From the NCBI GenBank assembly GCA_022736535.1, contig DZCT01000085.1, forward strand, positions 1 through 13,745: 13,745 nt of DNA. The letters run 5' to 3'. Below are positions 5,777-12,520 of the stretch, one piece after another. The position numbers were made by a program, and so were the translations under genes. Under the pieces are notes generated by a model, which had not been told where the DNA came from, searched no databases, and saw only the letters and a list, made by a program, of their open reading frames with translations. Source of the DNA: Desulfatirhabdium butyrativorans. Lineage in GTDB: Bacteria > Desulfobacterota > Desulfobacteria > Desulfobacterales > JAIFKL01. Every line of letters begins with the position of its first letter. Position 1 is the first letter of the stretch.

Positions 5777-7564
5777 CTTGAGCGTGGCAAGCAGTTGTCC
5801 GGACTGTACCGTATGCCCTTTTTCCACCTCAAGCGAAACAATGGTTCCGTTTGCCGGCGCGGCAACAGGCGTTTCCATTTTCATTGCCTCAAGAATGAGC
5901 AGAGTATCTCCTTTTTTCACTCGGTCTCCCTGTGAACAGAATATCTCATAAACATTCCCGGGCAGTTTGGCTCTGACTTCTATTGCCGGTTCGGGAACCG
6001 CGGGCATTTCCGGAACGGAAACAGTCTTTATGGCGGCAATCTCTCCGCTTTCCTCTTCAACCAGAACTTCGTGAACCGTGCCGTCCACCGTTACTTTGTA
6101 AAGCACCGGTCCTTCGGGTTTGGCAGGTTTGGACGCCGGTTTTTTCTCTGTTTCCTGCGCTTTTTTTGTAACCTTGCGGACATTGACCGTGTTTTTTCCT
6201 TTCAGAAAATCAAGTCCTTTGTTGCCCCCGGGCGTGGCAAGCGCGCCCACAATAAAGATATTTTCATCCGTAACCGGCAGACCTTCCTTCTGAAGCATCA
6301 GCTTTGCCTTGGGGATGCCGGGTTCGAGAATTTCCAGCGGATCGCCTTTGAACACCGGCATTTTCATCTGTTCTTCCGCGATTTTCACGATTTCAGGATC
6401 CGGCGGCACCGGAGTTCTGCCGAAATATCCGAGAACCATTTTCCCGTAACCGTCCGTGATTTTTTTCCATGCCCCCTGGGTCACATTTGCATAAGCCTGC
6501 TGAAAATAGAACTGTGAAACCGGCGTGACCGATGTGCCGAAACCGCCCCGCGCCACACATTCAGCCATGGCTTCAATGACTTTGGGATAAAGATCAAGCG
6601 TGCCGGTATCCCGCATCATCATGGTGTTTGCGGTCAGCGCGCCCCCGGGCATGGGAGACAGAATCACCTCGGAGGATACTTTCATTGCCTCCGGCGGAAA
6701 GAAATAGTCTTTCAGGCATTCCTCAAGCACGCGGTTTGCCGTCAGGATTTTTTTCACGTCAATATCTAAGGTGTAATCAGTTCCCTTGAGCGCGTGCCAC
6801 ATCGTGAGCAGGTCCGGCTGGCAGGTGCCCCCGGACAGCGGCGAGCGCGCCAGACATACGCCGTCAGCGCCGGCTTCCACCGCTGCCTTATACTGGGTAA
6901 TGCCCACGCCTGCGGTTTCATGGGTGTGCATCCAGATCGTGTCTTTGTCGCCCAGCAGTTTTCGGGCAGCTTTTACGGTTTCATACACTTTCTGAGGGTT
7001 GGAGGTTCCTGAAGCATCTTTAAAACAGATCGAATCATAAGGCAGACCCGAATCTAAAATTTCCCTCAGGGTTTTCAGATAAAATGCCGCATCGTGCGCG
7101 CCGCTGCATCCGAGGGGAAGCTCCATCATGGAAATCACGACCTGATGATGAAGTCCGGCATTTTTGATACACTGCCCGGAATAAACCAAGTTTCGCACAT
7201 CATTGAGCGCGTCAAAATTCCGAATATGGGAAATGCCGTGTTTTTTAAACATCCGGGCATGAAGGTCAATCATGTCTTTGGGCTGGGCTGACAGCGCGAC
7301 CACATTGATTCCCCTTGCCAATGTCTGAAGCGAGGCGTCGGGACCGGCGGCTGCCCTGAAGCGGTCCATCATATCAAAAGCGGATTCGCCGCAGTACATA
7401 AACAGGCTCTGAAACCGTGCGCCGCCGCCGGCTTCCATATAGGTGATGCCGGCATGACGGGCTGCTTCAACTGCCGGAATAAAATCATCGGTCAAGGCTC
7501 TTGCGCCGAAAACGGACTGAAAGCCGTCCCGCAGCGACGTGTCCATAAAAGCGATTTTTTTCAT
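5774..7564 (-). CDS. Biotin-carrying carboxyltransferase alpha subunit (PycB/OadA type)
   Basis: Cytoplasmic 596-residue protein combining carboxyltransferase and biotin carrier; it moves CO2 from an oxo-acid such as oxaloacetate onto biotin (or the reverse, as pyruvate carboxylase subunit B). Seen: MDTSLRDGFQS at 7-17 with metal-ligand Asp8; GGGARFQSLF at 46-55; CFKDASG at 180-186 with Lys182, the carbamylated-lysine position; MHTHETAG at 212-219 with ligands His213 and His215; the PYC/OADA domain to about 470; a charged Lys/Pro linker (about 473-490); and a biotinyl domain with EAMKMET, Lys562 being biotinylated 34 residues from the C-terminus, as usual. The DGFQSVFG and GGGARFQS form, rather than DAHQS, marks the subgroup also seen in epsilonproteobacterial PycB. 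Neighbouring gamma and beta subunits favour a decarboxylase pump; no biotin carboxylase gene is in the window. ATG at 7564 with AAGGAT about ten bases upstream. Confidence 0.94.
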   Translation of the reverse strand: MKKIAFMDTSLRDGFQSVFGARALTDDFIPAVEAARHAGITYMEAGGGARFQSLFMYCGESAFDMMDRFRAAAGPDASLQTLARGINVVALSAQPKDMIDLHARMFKKHGISHIRNFDALNDVRNLVYSGQCIKNAGLHHQVVISMMELPLGCSGAHDAAFYLKTLREILDSGLPYDSICFKDASGTSNPQKVYETVKAARKLLGDKDTIWMHTHETAGVGITQYKAAVEAGADGVCLARSPLSGGTCQPDLLTMWHALKGTDYTLDIDVKKILTANRVLEECLKDYFFPPEAMKVSSEVILSPMPGGALTANTMMMRDTGTLDLYPKVIEAMAECVARGGFGTSVTPVSQFYFQQAYANVTQGAWKKITDGYGKMVLGYFGRTPVPPDPEIVKIAEEQMKMPVFKGDPLEILEPGIPKAKLMLQKEGLPVTDENIFIVGALATPGGNKGLDFLKGKNTVNVRKVTKKAQETEKKPASKPAKPEGPVLYKVTVDGTVHEVLVEEESGEIAAIKTVSVPEMPAVPEPAIEVRAKLPGNVYEIFCSQGDRVKKGDTLLILEAMKMETPVAAPANGTIVSLEVEKGHTVQSGQLLATLK

Positions 7565-7580
7565 ATTGTTAAATATCCTT

Positions 7581-7606
7581 ATTGAGTTGATGAATTGAGT
7601 TGATGA
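7581..7606. repeat. 13-base tandem duplication between oadG and pycB
   Basis: The unit attgagttgatga occurs twice head to tail (7581-7593, 7594-7606), 17 bases upstream of the pycB start. It is the same unit length as the duplication at 3906-3931, with unrelated sequence. Confidence 0.7.
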
Positions 7607-7621
7607 TCAGACGGGACGCAA

Positions 7622-7652
7622 GAAACTAAGTTTTTTAAAAAAACTTAGTTTC
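7622..7652. repeat. Long A/T palindrome overlapping the oadG stop
   Basis: Perfect 15-base arms, gaaactaagtttttt at 7622-7636 and its complement at 7638-7652, with one central base. The oadG stop codon (TAA, 7647-7645) lies inside the right arm. In RNA this is a tight hairpin within the oadG-pycB transcript; it lacks a GC-rich base and U-run, so it is not a typical terminator. It may affect mRNA processing or be a mobile palindrome. Confidence 0.75.
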
Positions 7653-7884
7653 CGTAACGCGCTCTGTGAGCCGCTACCGCGGCGCTGATAATGACAGTCA
7701 GTTTCCGGTCATCTTCATTTGATTTCAAAGACTTTCTTCTCAGCGGCGGTACTGCGGAAGCCTCTTTTGCCGTCATTTCTTTCAGCAGCGCCGCCGAAAG
7801 TTTGATCACCAGTATCAGAAGTATCAGAAATAAGAAAACGACCGTCATGCCGAGTAAAGTAAGTTTGACGCCTTCAAGGATCAT
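7645..7884 (-). CDS. oadG: Small OadG-like gamma subunit of Na+-pump decarboxylase
   Basis: Membrane-anchored protein of 79 residues, the typical size of gamma subunits that hold alpha and beta together. Seen: one N-terminal transmembrane helix at about 7-30 (LTLLGMTVVFLFLILLILV), a basic and polar middle (PPLRRKSLKSNEDDRK), and a C-terminal ISAAVAAHRARYGN resembling the AAI-AAA-HxxR tail common in OadG-type proteins. Sequence conservation in this family is low, so position as the gene preceding pycB and oadB is part of the evidence. ATG at 7884 is preceded by AAAGGAGAG about 11 bases upstream. Its stop codon is buried in a 31-base palindrome. An unrelated small membrane protein is the alternative, judged unlikely. 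Confidence 0.85.
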   Translation of the reverse strand: MILEGVKLTLLGMTVVFLFLILLILVIKLSAALLKEMTAKEASAVPPLRRKSLKSNEDDRKLTVIISAAVAAHRARYGN

Positions 7885-7938
7885 AAATGATGACTCTCCT
7901 TTTTTTCAGATATACTGATCCGATTTTGTTTTTTTTGC

Positions 7939-7967
7939 CGCAGACGCACACAGACAGACACAGACAG
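7939..7967. repeat. CAGACA short tandem repeat
   Basis: Upstream of oadG the plus strand reads cgcagacgcacacagacaga and continues cacagacagg: repeated CAGACA/CAGACG steps of about six to ten bases. It resembles simple intergenic repeats of the kind seen in the other gaps of this window. The remaining part of the 152-base gap (7885-8036) is AT-rich; no convincing promoter was identified. Confidence 0.55.
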
Positions 7968-8036
7968 GTATCCGAAAACGGAATACATGCAAAAAATATG
8001 CTGTAAAAAACCAAAATTGGATTACTATAGCAGTTT

Positions 8037-8981
8037 TTATTTTAACATTCCTTTTTCTTTCCAAAATTTTTCAGCACAGGGATGAAGCGGTGTAACAGCT
8101 CCCCTGAGACCGTTTTCAAGACGCATTTCTTTTGCCGAGGGATGAATCTTAGCCATAAACTTCAAGCCTTCGTCGCTGTAAACCGTGCTGAGAAGTTTAT
8201 ACACATCATCTGCAGAAACACGGGGATTGACAATCCACAAAGCTGAATCCTGAAATGTAGGGGTGTCTGCGGTCACACCCCTGTAAGTGTTTGCCGGAAT
8301 GACTGTTTTTGTAAAATAGGGATATTTTTTGAACATATCAGTTTCCTGAATGTCTTTCAGAAGATCAATCAGGGCAATGCGGTTATGAGCGGCTGCTTTT
8401 TCCACCGCATCGTTGGGAAAGCCGGTAAACACCCAGAATGCAGCCTGTTCGCCTTTGGAAAAAGCTGCTTCGGCCTGATTGTAGCCCTCAAATTTTTTTT
8501 TAAGCGAATGCCACAGACCGATTTCGGAAAAAAACAGTTCGGCGTTCATCAATGCCGCGGAGCCGAAATTTCCCACTCCCACGGATTGTCCCTTCAGGTC
8601 TTTGGCGGATCTGATGCCCGAATCTGCTTTTACAACCAACTGGGCTGCCGCGCTGAAGAGATACCCCATTACTCTGACCTCGCTGTATTTTTTTGTGTCT
8701 TTTGAGAGCATTCCGTGCAGGGCTTTGAAAATATCGCCGGAATATGCGATGCCGAAATCCGCTTTCCCTGAATTTACAAGCCTGACATTCACAACAGAGC
8801 CTTCAGAAGCATCAGCTTTTACATTTATCCCTGATCCTGCACCCAGCGAGGCAAGCCCCTCGGCATAATACTGAAAAGTTCCGCCCGCGGGTCCTCCGAC
8901 AAAACGGTAAGTTTCCGCTTCCGAATAGCGGCACAGAAAAATGAAAAACACAAGAACTGCAACCGAAAATTTTTTTCGCAT
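8037..8981 (-). CDS. TAXI-family TRAP solute-binding protein (orphan)
   Basis: Periplasmic binding protein of 314 residues. Residues 1-22 form a signal peptide (MRKK, hydrophobic run, SEA before ET). TAXI-family pattern: FVGGPAGGTFQYYAEGLA at 27-44, then EGSVVNVRLVNSGKADFGIA at 60-79, KDLKGQSVGVGNFGSA in the middle, and GAVTPLHPCAEKFWKEKG near the C-terminus. Known TAXI proteins feed fused DctQM permeases and several bind glutamate, glutamine or 2-oxoglutarate-like acids; the ligand here is unknown. No fused permease lies beside it: the next genes are the Na+-pump decarboxylase, and the only permease in the window belongs to DctPQM. It may serve a permease elsewhere or act as a periplasmic ligand sensor. 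ATG at 8981 with GAGAGG five bases upstream; a sigma70-like promoter lies at 9040-9068. Confidence 0.88.
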   Translation of the reverse strand: MRKKFSVAVLVFFIFLCRYSEAETYRFVGGPAGGTFQYYAEGLASLGAGSGINVKADASEGSVVNVRLVNSGKADFGIAYSGDIFKALHGMLSKDTKKYSEVRVMGYLFSAAAQLVVKADSGIRSAKDLKGQSVGVGNFGSAALMNAELFFSEIGLWHSLKKKFEGYNQAEAAFSKGEQAAFWVFTGFPNDAVEKAAAHNRIALIDLLKDIQETDMFKKYPYFTKTVIPANTYRGVTADTPTFQDSALWIVNPRVSADDVYKLLSTVYSDEGLKFMAKIHPSAKEMRLENGLRGAVTPLHPCAEKFWKEKGMLK

Positions 8982-9002
8982 ACAGGCCTCTCTGCAATTT
9001 AA

Positions 9003-9018
9003 GGGTGACGCCTCACCC
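9003..9018. promoter_or_regulatory. Leader hairpin before the TAXI gene
   Basis: gggtga-cgcc-tcaccc is a perfect six-base stem with a four-base loop. It lies between the predicted transcription start (about 9033) and the TAXI ribosome site (about 8987-8992), so it would be in the 5' leader of that mRNA. The cgcctcaccccgaa text resembles the arms of the hairpins at 2819-2843 and 4351-4376 and may be a truncated copy of that repeat. Confidence 0.5.
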
Positions 9019-9039
9019 CGAATCCCTTTTTATGGTGTG

Positions 9040-9068
9040 AATATACACAGATAAGGAACAGATGTAAA
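9040..9068 (-). promoter_or_regulatory. Sigma70-like promoter for the TAXI gene and genes downstream
   Basis: On the minus strand, TTTACA (9068-9063) and TATATT (9045-9040) are separated by exactly 17 bases; each hexamer matches the consensus at five of six positions. Transcription would start near 9033, about 50 bases before the TAXI ATG. The -10 box is framed by TGTG and CACA (dyad 9036-9049), a possible operator. The spacing is two bases too short on the pattern of a CRP site (TGTGA-N6-TCACA), so no CRP call is made. Confidence 0.5.
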
Positions 9069-9089
9069 TCAGACGGATTCTGATTCTGA

Positions 9090-9108
9090 TGTAAGATATT
9101 TTCTTACA
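9090..9108. other. Small hairpin in the cyclase-TAXI gap
   Basis: tgtaaga and tcttaca form a seven-base stem with loop tattt. It is 90 bases after the cyclase stop and 22 bases upstream of the -35 box of the predicted TAXI promoter, so it may be the end of the cyclase transcript or a regulator site. There is no following U-run on the minus strand, so a terminator call is weak. Confidence 0.35.
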
Positions 9109-9197
9109 GGAGAACAGGGGCTGAAGAGGCAGTGATAGAATATTATCCTTACGCTCGCGGCTCAGTATTTTGAAAGCAGTTGCTGCCCAAAAAAGAA

Positions 9198-11399
9198 TCA
9201 CTTGCTGCTCATTGTCCACACGCTGTCCCAATTTTCAGCCGGCGGATGCTCTGAAAAATAACGGCATCTGTCAAGGTAGAGACGGGAGACAAAATCGTCT
9301 CCGTTTAAAGACAATGCCCGACTGAAACGCTCAATTCCTTTTTTCCATTTCCGGTCCCTGTAACAGCCCAGTCCCTCATGAAACAAATCAAGCACGCCGG
9401 AAAGATTCGGAAAAGATTTTTTGTCATGATAGTCAAGCACCTGATAGATCGCCACCGGTTTTTTCTTGCCTTTTGCCCGAATGACATCAATCTCCCGGCA
9501 GATATAACGGTCTTTCAGTCCCCTGTAAGTAAACTCGCTGATCAGGATATGCGTCATATAAAGCTTGTTGGCGCTCTCCAGCCGGGAGGCGAGGTTCACG
9601 CCGTCACCGATAACCGTATAGTCCATCCGTTTCAGAGAACCGATATTGCCGGACAGCACTTCGTCGCTGTTGATTCCCACGCCGATGTTGAGGCCGTCTT
9701 TTGCCTCAGCCTCTCTTTTCCGATTGAAATCTCCCAAAGCCCTCAGCATGTCAACGGCTGTTTTGACAGCCCGATCCGGGTCTTCGCCCGTGCTGAAGGG
9801 CGCGCCGAACACTGCCATGATCGCATCGCCGATATATTTGTCCAGAATGCCTTCATAGCGGAAAAGAATATCCACCATAACGGTAAAATATTCGTTCAGC
9901 AGGGAAACCGTTTCTTTGGGTCCGATTTTCTCGGAAATGCTGGTAAAACTCCGAATATCCGAAAACAGGATGGTGGCTTCCTGAAGCTGTCCGCCCAGCA
10001 CCGCCTCGCTGTCTTCCAGCAGTTTGTCCGCAACCTCTTTGGTCATGTAGCGGGCAATCGTGCCTTTGAGCCGCTTCTCGCGGGTAATGTCTTCCATCAC
10101 AAGCAGACAGCCGATAAATTCTTTTTTAATATCTGTCAGCGGAACTGTCGTCAGATTGACCGAGACGCTTTTGCCGTCAGCCAGCCTCAGTTCCGTGTCC
10201 AATGCCAGATCAGCCTTCCGGGTTCCCATCACTTTGCTGATGCTGTTATGTATCCACAGATTATATTCAAAAACAGCCGCTCTGATACGGGAGAGAACCC
10301 CGGCGTCTTGCAGCCCCAAGACGCCCCCCTGCTCATCCTCAAAGGGGGATTCGGATTCATGGAAGATTCTCAGCGCGGCTTTATTGCATTTTACAATATT
10401 TCTCTCCGCGTCTAATGAGATCATGCCGTTGCTCATGCTCTCCAACATGCACTCATTGTAATTTTTCATGTTCAGCACATCTTCAAAGAGCCTTGCATTT
10501 TCAAGGGCAATGGATGCCTGCGCGGAAAAAGCTCTCAGCCGGCGTTCATCTGTTTCCGTAAAAGGACCGCCTTTTTTGTTCAGCACCTGCGTCACGCCGA
10601 TAATCCGCCCGTTTTTGTTTTTAACCGGCATACAGAGAATGGACTGCGTTTTATAACCTGTTTTTTTATCCACAGCCGGATTGAAACGCTTATCCGCGTA
10701 AGCATCCGGGATGTTGACGGTCTGCCCCGAGGTGAAAACCGATCCCGCGATGCCGATATGCGCGGGAAAGCGGATTTCCTGAGTTGCCAGTCCCTGCGCC
10801 ACCTGAGACCAGAGTTCGCCGGTCTTTTCGTCATGCAGAAAAAGCGTGCATCGGTCTGCAAAAAGGAGTTCCTGCGTTGTGTCCATGATTTTGGCGAGCA
10901 GCCGCACTAAATTCAGTTCAAAGGACAAAGCCGTCGTCATTTCAAGCAACTGAATCTCTTCTTCTCTTACTTTTATCAATTCTGCGGTGCGTTTTTCCAC
11001 CAATTCCGTAAGATGATCCCGATGCTGTTTGACTTCCAGATGGGTTCTGATTCTGGCTTTTACAATCCCCGGACTGAAAGGCTTTGTGATATAATCCATC
11101 GCGCCGAGTTCAAGCCCCAATGTCTCATCTTCTTCTTTATCCCGTGACGTAATAAAGATGATCGGAATATCCCGTGCGGATTCAGCGGCTTTCAGGCGTC
11201 TGCACACCTCATATCCGTCCATTTCGGGCATAACGATGTCCAAAAGAATCAGGTCCGGCTGATTTTCCGACATGGCAAGTTCAATGGCCTCAGTTCCGTT
11301 GGTGGTCACGCTGACTTCATAATCAAATTTTATGATTTCCCAGAGGATATAGATGTTTCCCGGCACATCATCCACAATCAATATGCGTTGTTTTTTCAA
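9198..11399 (-). CDS. REC-GAF-PAS class III adenylate cyclase
   Basis: Soluble signalling protein of 733 residues predicted to make cAMP under control of a partner histidine kinase and small-molecule or redox input. Domains: receiver 4-122 (phospho-acceptor Asp54 in LLLDIVMPEMDG, Lys106 in ITKPF); coiled-coil linker 124-155; GAF about 158-305; PAS about 312-440; cyclase catalytic domain about 470-655; a TPR-like helical tail with the ending PPAENWDSVW. All catalytic residues are visible: metal ligands Asp481 (FSDIRSFT) and Asp525 (GDAIMAVFG), base-selecting Lys521 and Thr595 (adenylate type, not guanylate), Asn602 and Arg606 (VNLASR). No membrane segment. The start is TTG at 11399 with a weak AGG seven bases upstream; no in-frame ATG or GTG was found nearby upstream, and MKKQRILIVDD is a natural receiver start. 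The 124 bases upstream hold two repeat types. Confidence 0.93.
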   Translation of the reverse strand: MKKQRILIVDDVPGNIYILWEIIKFDYEVSVTTNGTEAIELAMSENQPDLILLDIVMPEMDGYEVCRRLKAAESARDIPIIFITSRDKEEDETLGLELGAMDYITKPFSPGIVKARIRTHLEVKQHRDHLTELVEKRTAELIKVREEEIQLLEMTTALSFELNLVRLLAKIMDTTQELLFADRCTLFLHDEKTGELWSQVAQGLATQEIRFPAHIGIAGSVFTSGQTVNIPDAYADKRFNPAVDKKTGYKTQSILCMPVKNKNGRIIGVTQVLNKKGGPFTETDERRLRAFSAQASIALENARLFEDVLNMKNYNECMLESMSNGMISLDAERNIVKCNKAALRIFHESESPFEDEQGGVLGLQDAGVLSRIRAAVFEYNLWIHNSISKVMGTRKADLALDTELRLADGKSVSVNLTTVPLTDIKKEFIGCLLVMEDITREKRLKGTIARYMTKEVADKLLEDSEAVLGGQLQEATILFSDIRSFTSISEKIGPKETVSLLNEYFTVMVDILFRYEGILDKYIGDAIMAVFGAPFSTGEDPDRAVKTAVDMLRALGDFNRKREAEAKDGLNIGVGINSDEVLSGNIGSLKRMDYTVIGDGVNLASRLESANKLYMTHILISEFTYRGLKDRYICREIDVIRAKGKKKPVAIYQVLDYHDKKSFPNLSGVLDLFHEGLGCYRDRKWKKGIERFSRALSLNGDDFVSRLYLDRCRYFSEHPPAENWDSVWTMSSK

Positions 11400-11430
11400 T
11401 TTATTGCCTATATTTTGCTCCGTTGGGCTT

Positions 11431-11460
11431 TTTCTCGCAAAGAACGCAAAGGGCGCAAAG
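11431..11460. repeat. CGCAAAG-type repeat in the cyclase leader
   Basis: Differs from 68-97 by one base over 30. It lies 32 bases upstream of the TTG start of the cyclase gene and so falls in its promoter or leader region. Confidence 0.8.
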
Positions 11461-11476
11461 GAGTTTCTTCCCGGAC

Positions 11477-11499
11477 GTTTCCACGCAGGGCGTGGGAAC
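11477..11499. repeat. Palindromic gtttccacgc/gcgtgggaac repeat
   Basis: Ten-base arms (11477-11486, 11490-11499) with one mismatch and loop agg, followed by gagaaa. This GCGTGGGAACGAG type of palindrome is familiar from several repeat-rich bacterial genomes (knowledge of the type; no search was made). It lies between the nucleotidyltransferase and cyclase genes and might act as a transcript-end hairpin. Confidence 0.7.
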
Positions 11500-11523
11500 G
11501 AGAAAAACCTGCCGAATCACGCC

Positions 11524-11841
11524 TTACATATCCTCCCCGTAAAATGTAATGCCCACGCGCTGAATATGAGCGATCACATCCGGATCGCCGATCCGGTCAT
11601 AAATAGAAAGATCAATCATATAGGGCAGGAGCAGGTCATCGAGTTCGTCCATGATTCGGTACAGCACATTCAGCGTCAGATCCGCACCGCCGCAGAGCGT
11701 CAGATCAATGTCGGAGCCGTTCTTGTAATTTCCTTTTGCGCGCGAACCGTACAGGATTGCTTTTTTCACCTGCGGGTAACGGGCGAAAACCGCGCAGATT
11801 GCCTTTATGTCGCTTTGTTTAAGCCCGAAACGCGGTGTCAT
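11524..11841 (-). CDS. Minimal nucleotidyltransferase, MntA/HI0073-like probable antitoxin
   Basis: Small cytoplasmic protein of 105 residues in the DNA-polymerase-beta-like superfamily. Seen: LYGSRAKGNYKNGSDIDL at 30-47, which is exactly the G-S-x10-D-x-D signature (Gly32, Ser33, Asp44, Asp46), and a third Asp in MIDLSIYD (Asp77). All three acidic residues are intact, so activity is expected. In studied HepT-MntA pairs the MNT protein transfers AMP to a Tyr of the HEPN toxin and silences it. Its ATG overlaps the stop of the upstream HEPN gene by four bases (ATGA at 11838-11841), showing coupled expression. Here the HEPN gene is first and the MNT gene second. Confidence 0.9.
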   Translation of the reverse strand: MTPRFGLKQSDIKAICAVFARYPQVKKAILYGSRAKGNYKNGSDIDLTLCGGADLTLNVLYRIMDELDDLLLPYMIDLSIYDRIGDPDVIAHIQRVGITFYGEDM

Positions 11842-12251
11842 TGCGGGTCATCCTTAAAATGTTGCAGTCTGTTTCGGAGTGTAAGAAATTCAGGATAATA
11901 TGTATTGACGATTGCTGCGGCAATTTCTTCGGCAATTTCTTCATTATAAGTATGCACCGTTAAGGCTCTGCTTTTAATCATATCCATCCATATTTTGCCG
12001 TTCTCGATCAGCCCCCGTCTGAACGCCAGTCGAAAGGCGTCGCGGCTGCCGTGTATGTCGGTTTCACCCTGATACTCGAAATAATCTTTCATCGTATTCC
12101 ATGCCAATTCGTAAGAATACTCAAATGCCTGAATCAATCCCTGTTTTTCAAACTCGTTCAGTTCACCTTTCTCAATGAACTTTGTCAGTTGAGCAATTGC
12201 CTTGGTAAAGTTGTTGAATCGCTGAATCCAGCGGATGTCCTGAGCGGTCAT
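11838..12251 (-). CDS. HEPN-domain protein, HepT/HI0074-like probable toxin
   Basis: All-helical protein of 137 residues, formerly called nucleotidyltransferase substrate-binding protein. Seen: helices through 5-60 with YSYELAWNTMKDYF, the GSRDAFRLAFRRGLI segment, then SRALTVHTYNEEIAEEI, which gives R-x4-H-x-Y (Arg95, His100, Tyr102). In HEPN ribonucleases Arg and His are catalytic, and in the characterised Shewanella pair the Tyr of this motif is AMPylated by the partner. This supports an intact toxin, although the HI0073/HI0074 branch has been less tested and a housekeeping role is possible. ATG at 12251 has GGAGG seven bases upstream. The 269-base gap before it contains an AT-rich stretch and one CGCAAAG-type repeat; no certain promoter was found. 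Confidence 0.9.
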   Translation of the reverse strand: MTAQDIRWIQRFNNFTKAIAQLTKFIEKGELNEFEKQGLIQAFEYSYELAWNTMKDYFEYQGETDIHGSRDAFRLAFRRGLIENGKIWMDMIKSRALTVHTYNEEIAEEIAAAIVNTYYPEFLTLRNRLQHFKDDPQ

Positions 12252-12447
12252 AAATCGCCTCCGTAGTTGTCAGGCTTTGCACTCGTTTGCGCCATGTATA
12301 ACATCAGATGCGGGAAACTTATTTATTCAAACCTGCTAAACGGAGTTATTACATTTTTTTTAAATTAAAATCAATAAGAACCCGCAAATCGCCAGACCAT
12401 CGCATTGATTTTTGATTGTAGGGACATGCCGCCGGTCTGCCTTTACG

Positions 12448-12506
12448 GATTTTTTTTTGATAAAAAAGCTTTTGTTGCTTTGCGCTCTCTGCGCCTTTGC
12501 GAGAAA
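12448..12506. repeat. CGCAAAG-type repeat after the sigma54 regulator gene
   Basis: Diverged full-length relative of 1-55: an A/T part (gattttttttt, aaaaaagctttt) followed by ctttgcgctctctgcgcc and tttgcgagaaa, same orientation as 1-55. It begins 15 bases after the regulator stop codon in the direction of transcription. The rest of the 12252-12520 gap is AT-rich with no coding frame supported. Confidence 0.7.
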
Positions 12507-12520
12507 CCTCCAGTCGGACA

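Noticed and set aside
9036..9049. CRP-type binding site over the TAXI promoter
   Set aside because: TGTG and CACA are separated by six bases; a standard CRP site has eight between these tetramers. Kept only as an unassigned dyad.
9378..10415. Long plus-strand open frame of 345 codons
   Set aside because: Antisense to the well-supported adenylate cyclase, no recognisable domain, composition typical of a shadow frame.
12278..12294. Candidate sigma54 promoter upstream of the HEPN gene (minus strand TGGCGC and TGCA)
   Set aside because: The GG and GC elements are 11 bases apart instead of the required 10, and the -12 half is poor.
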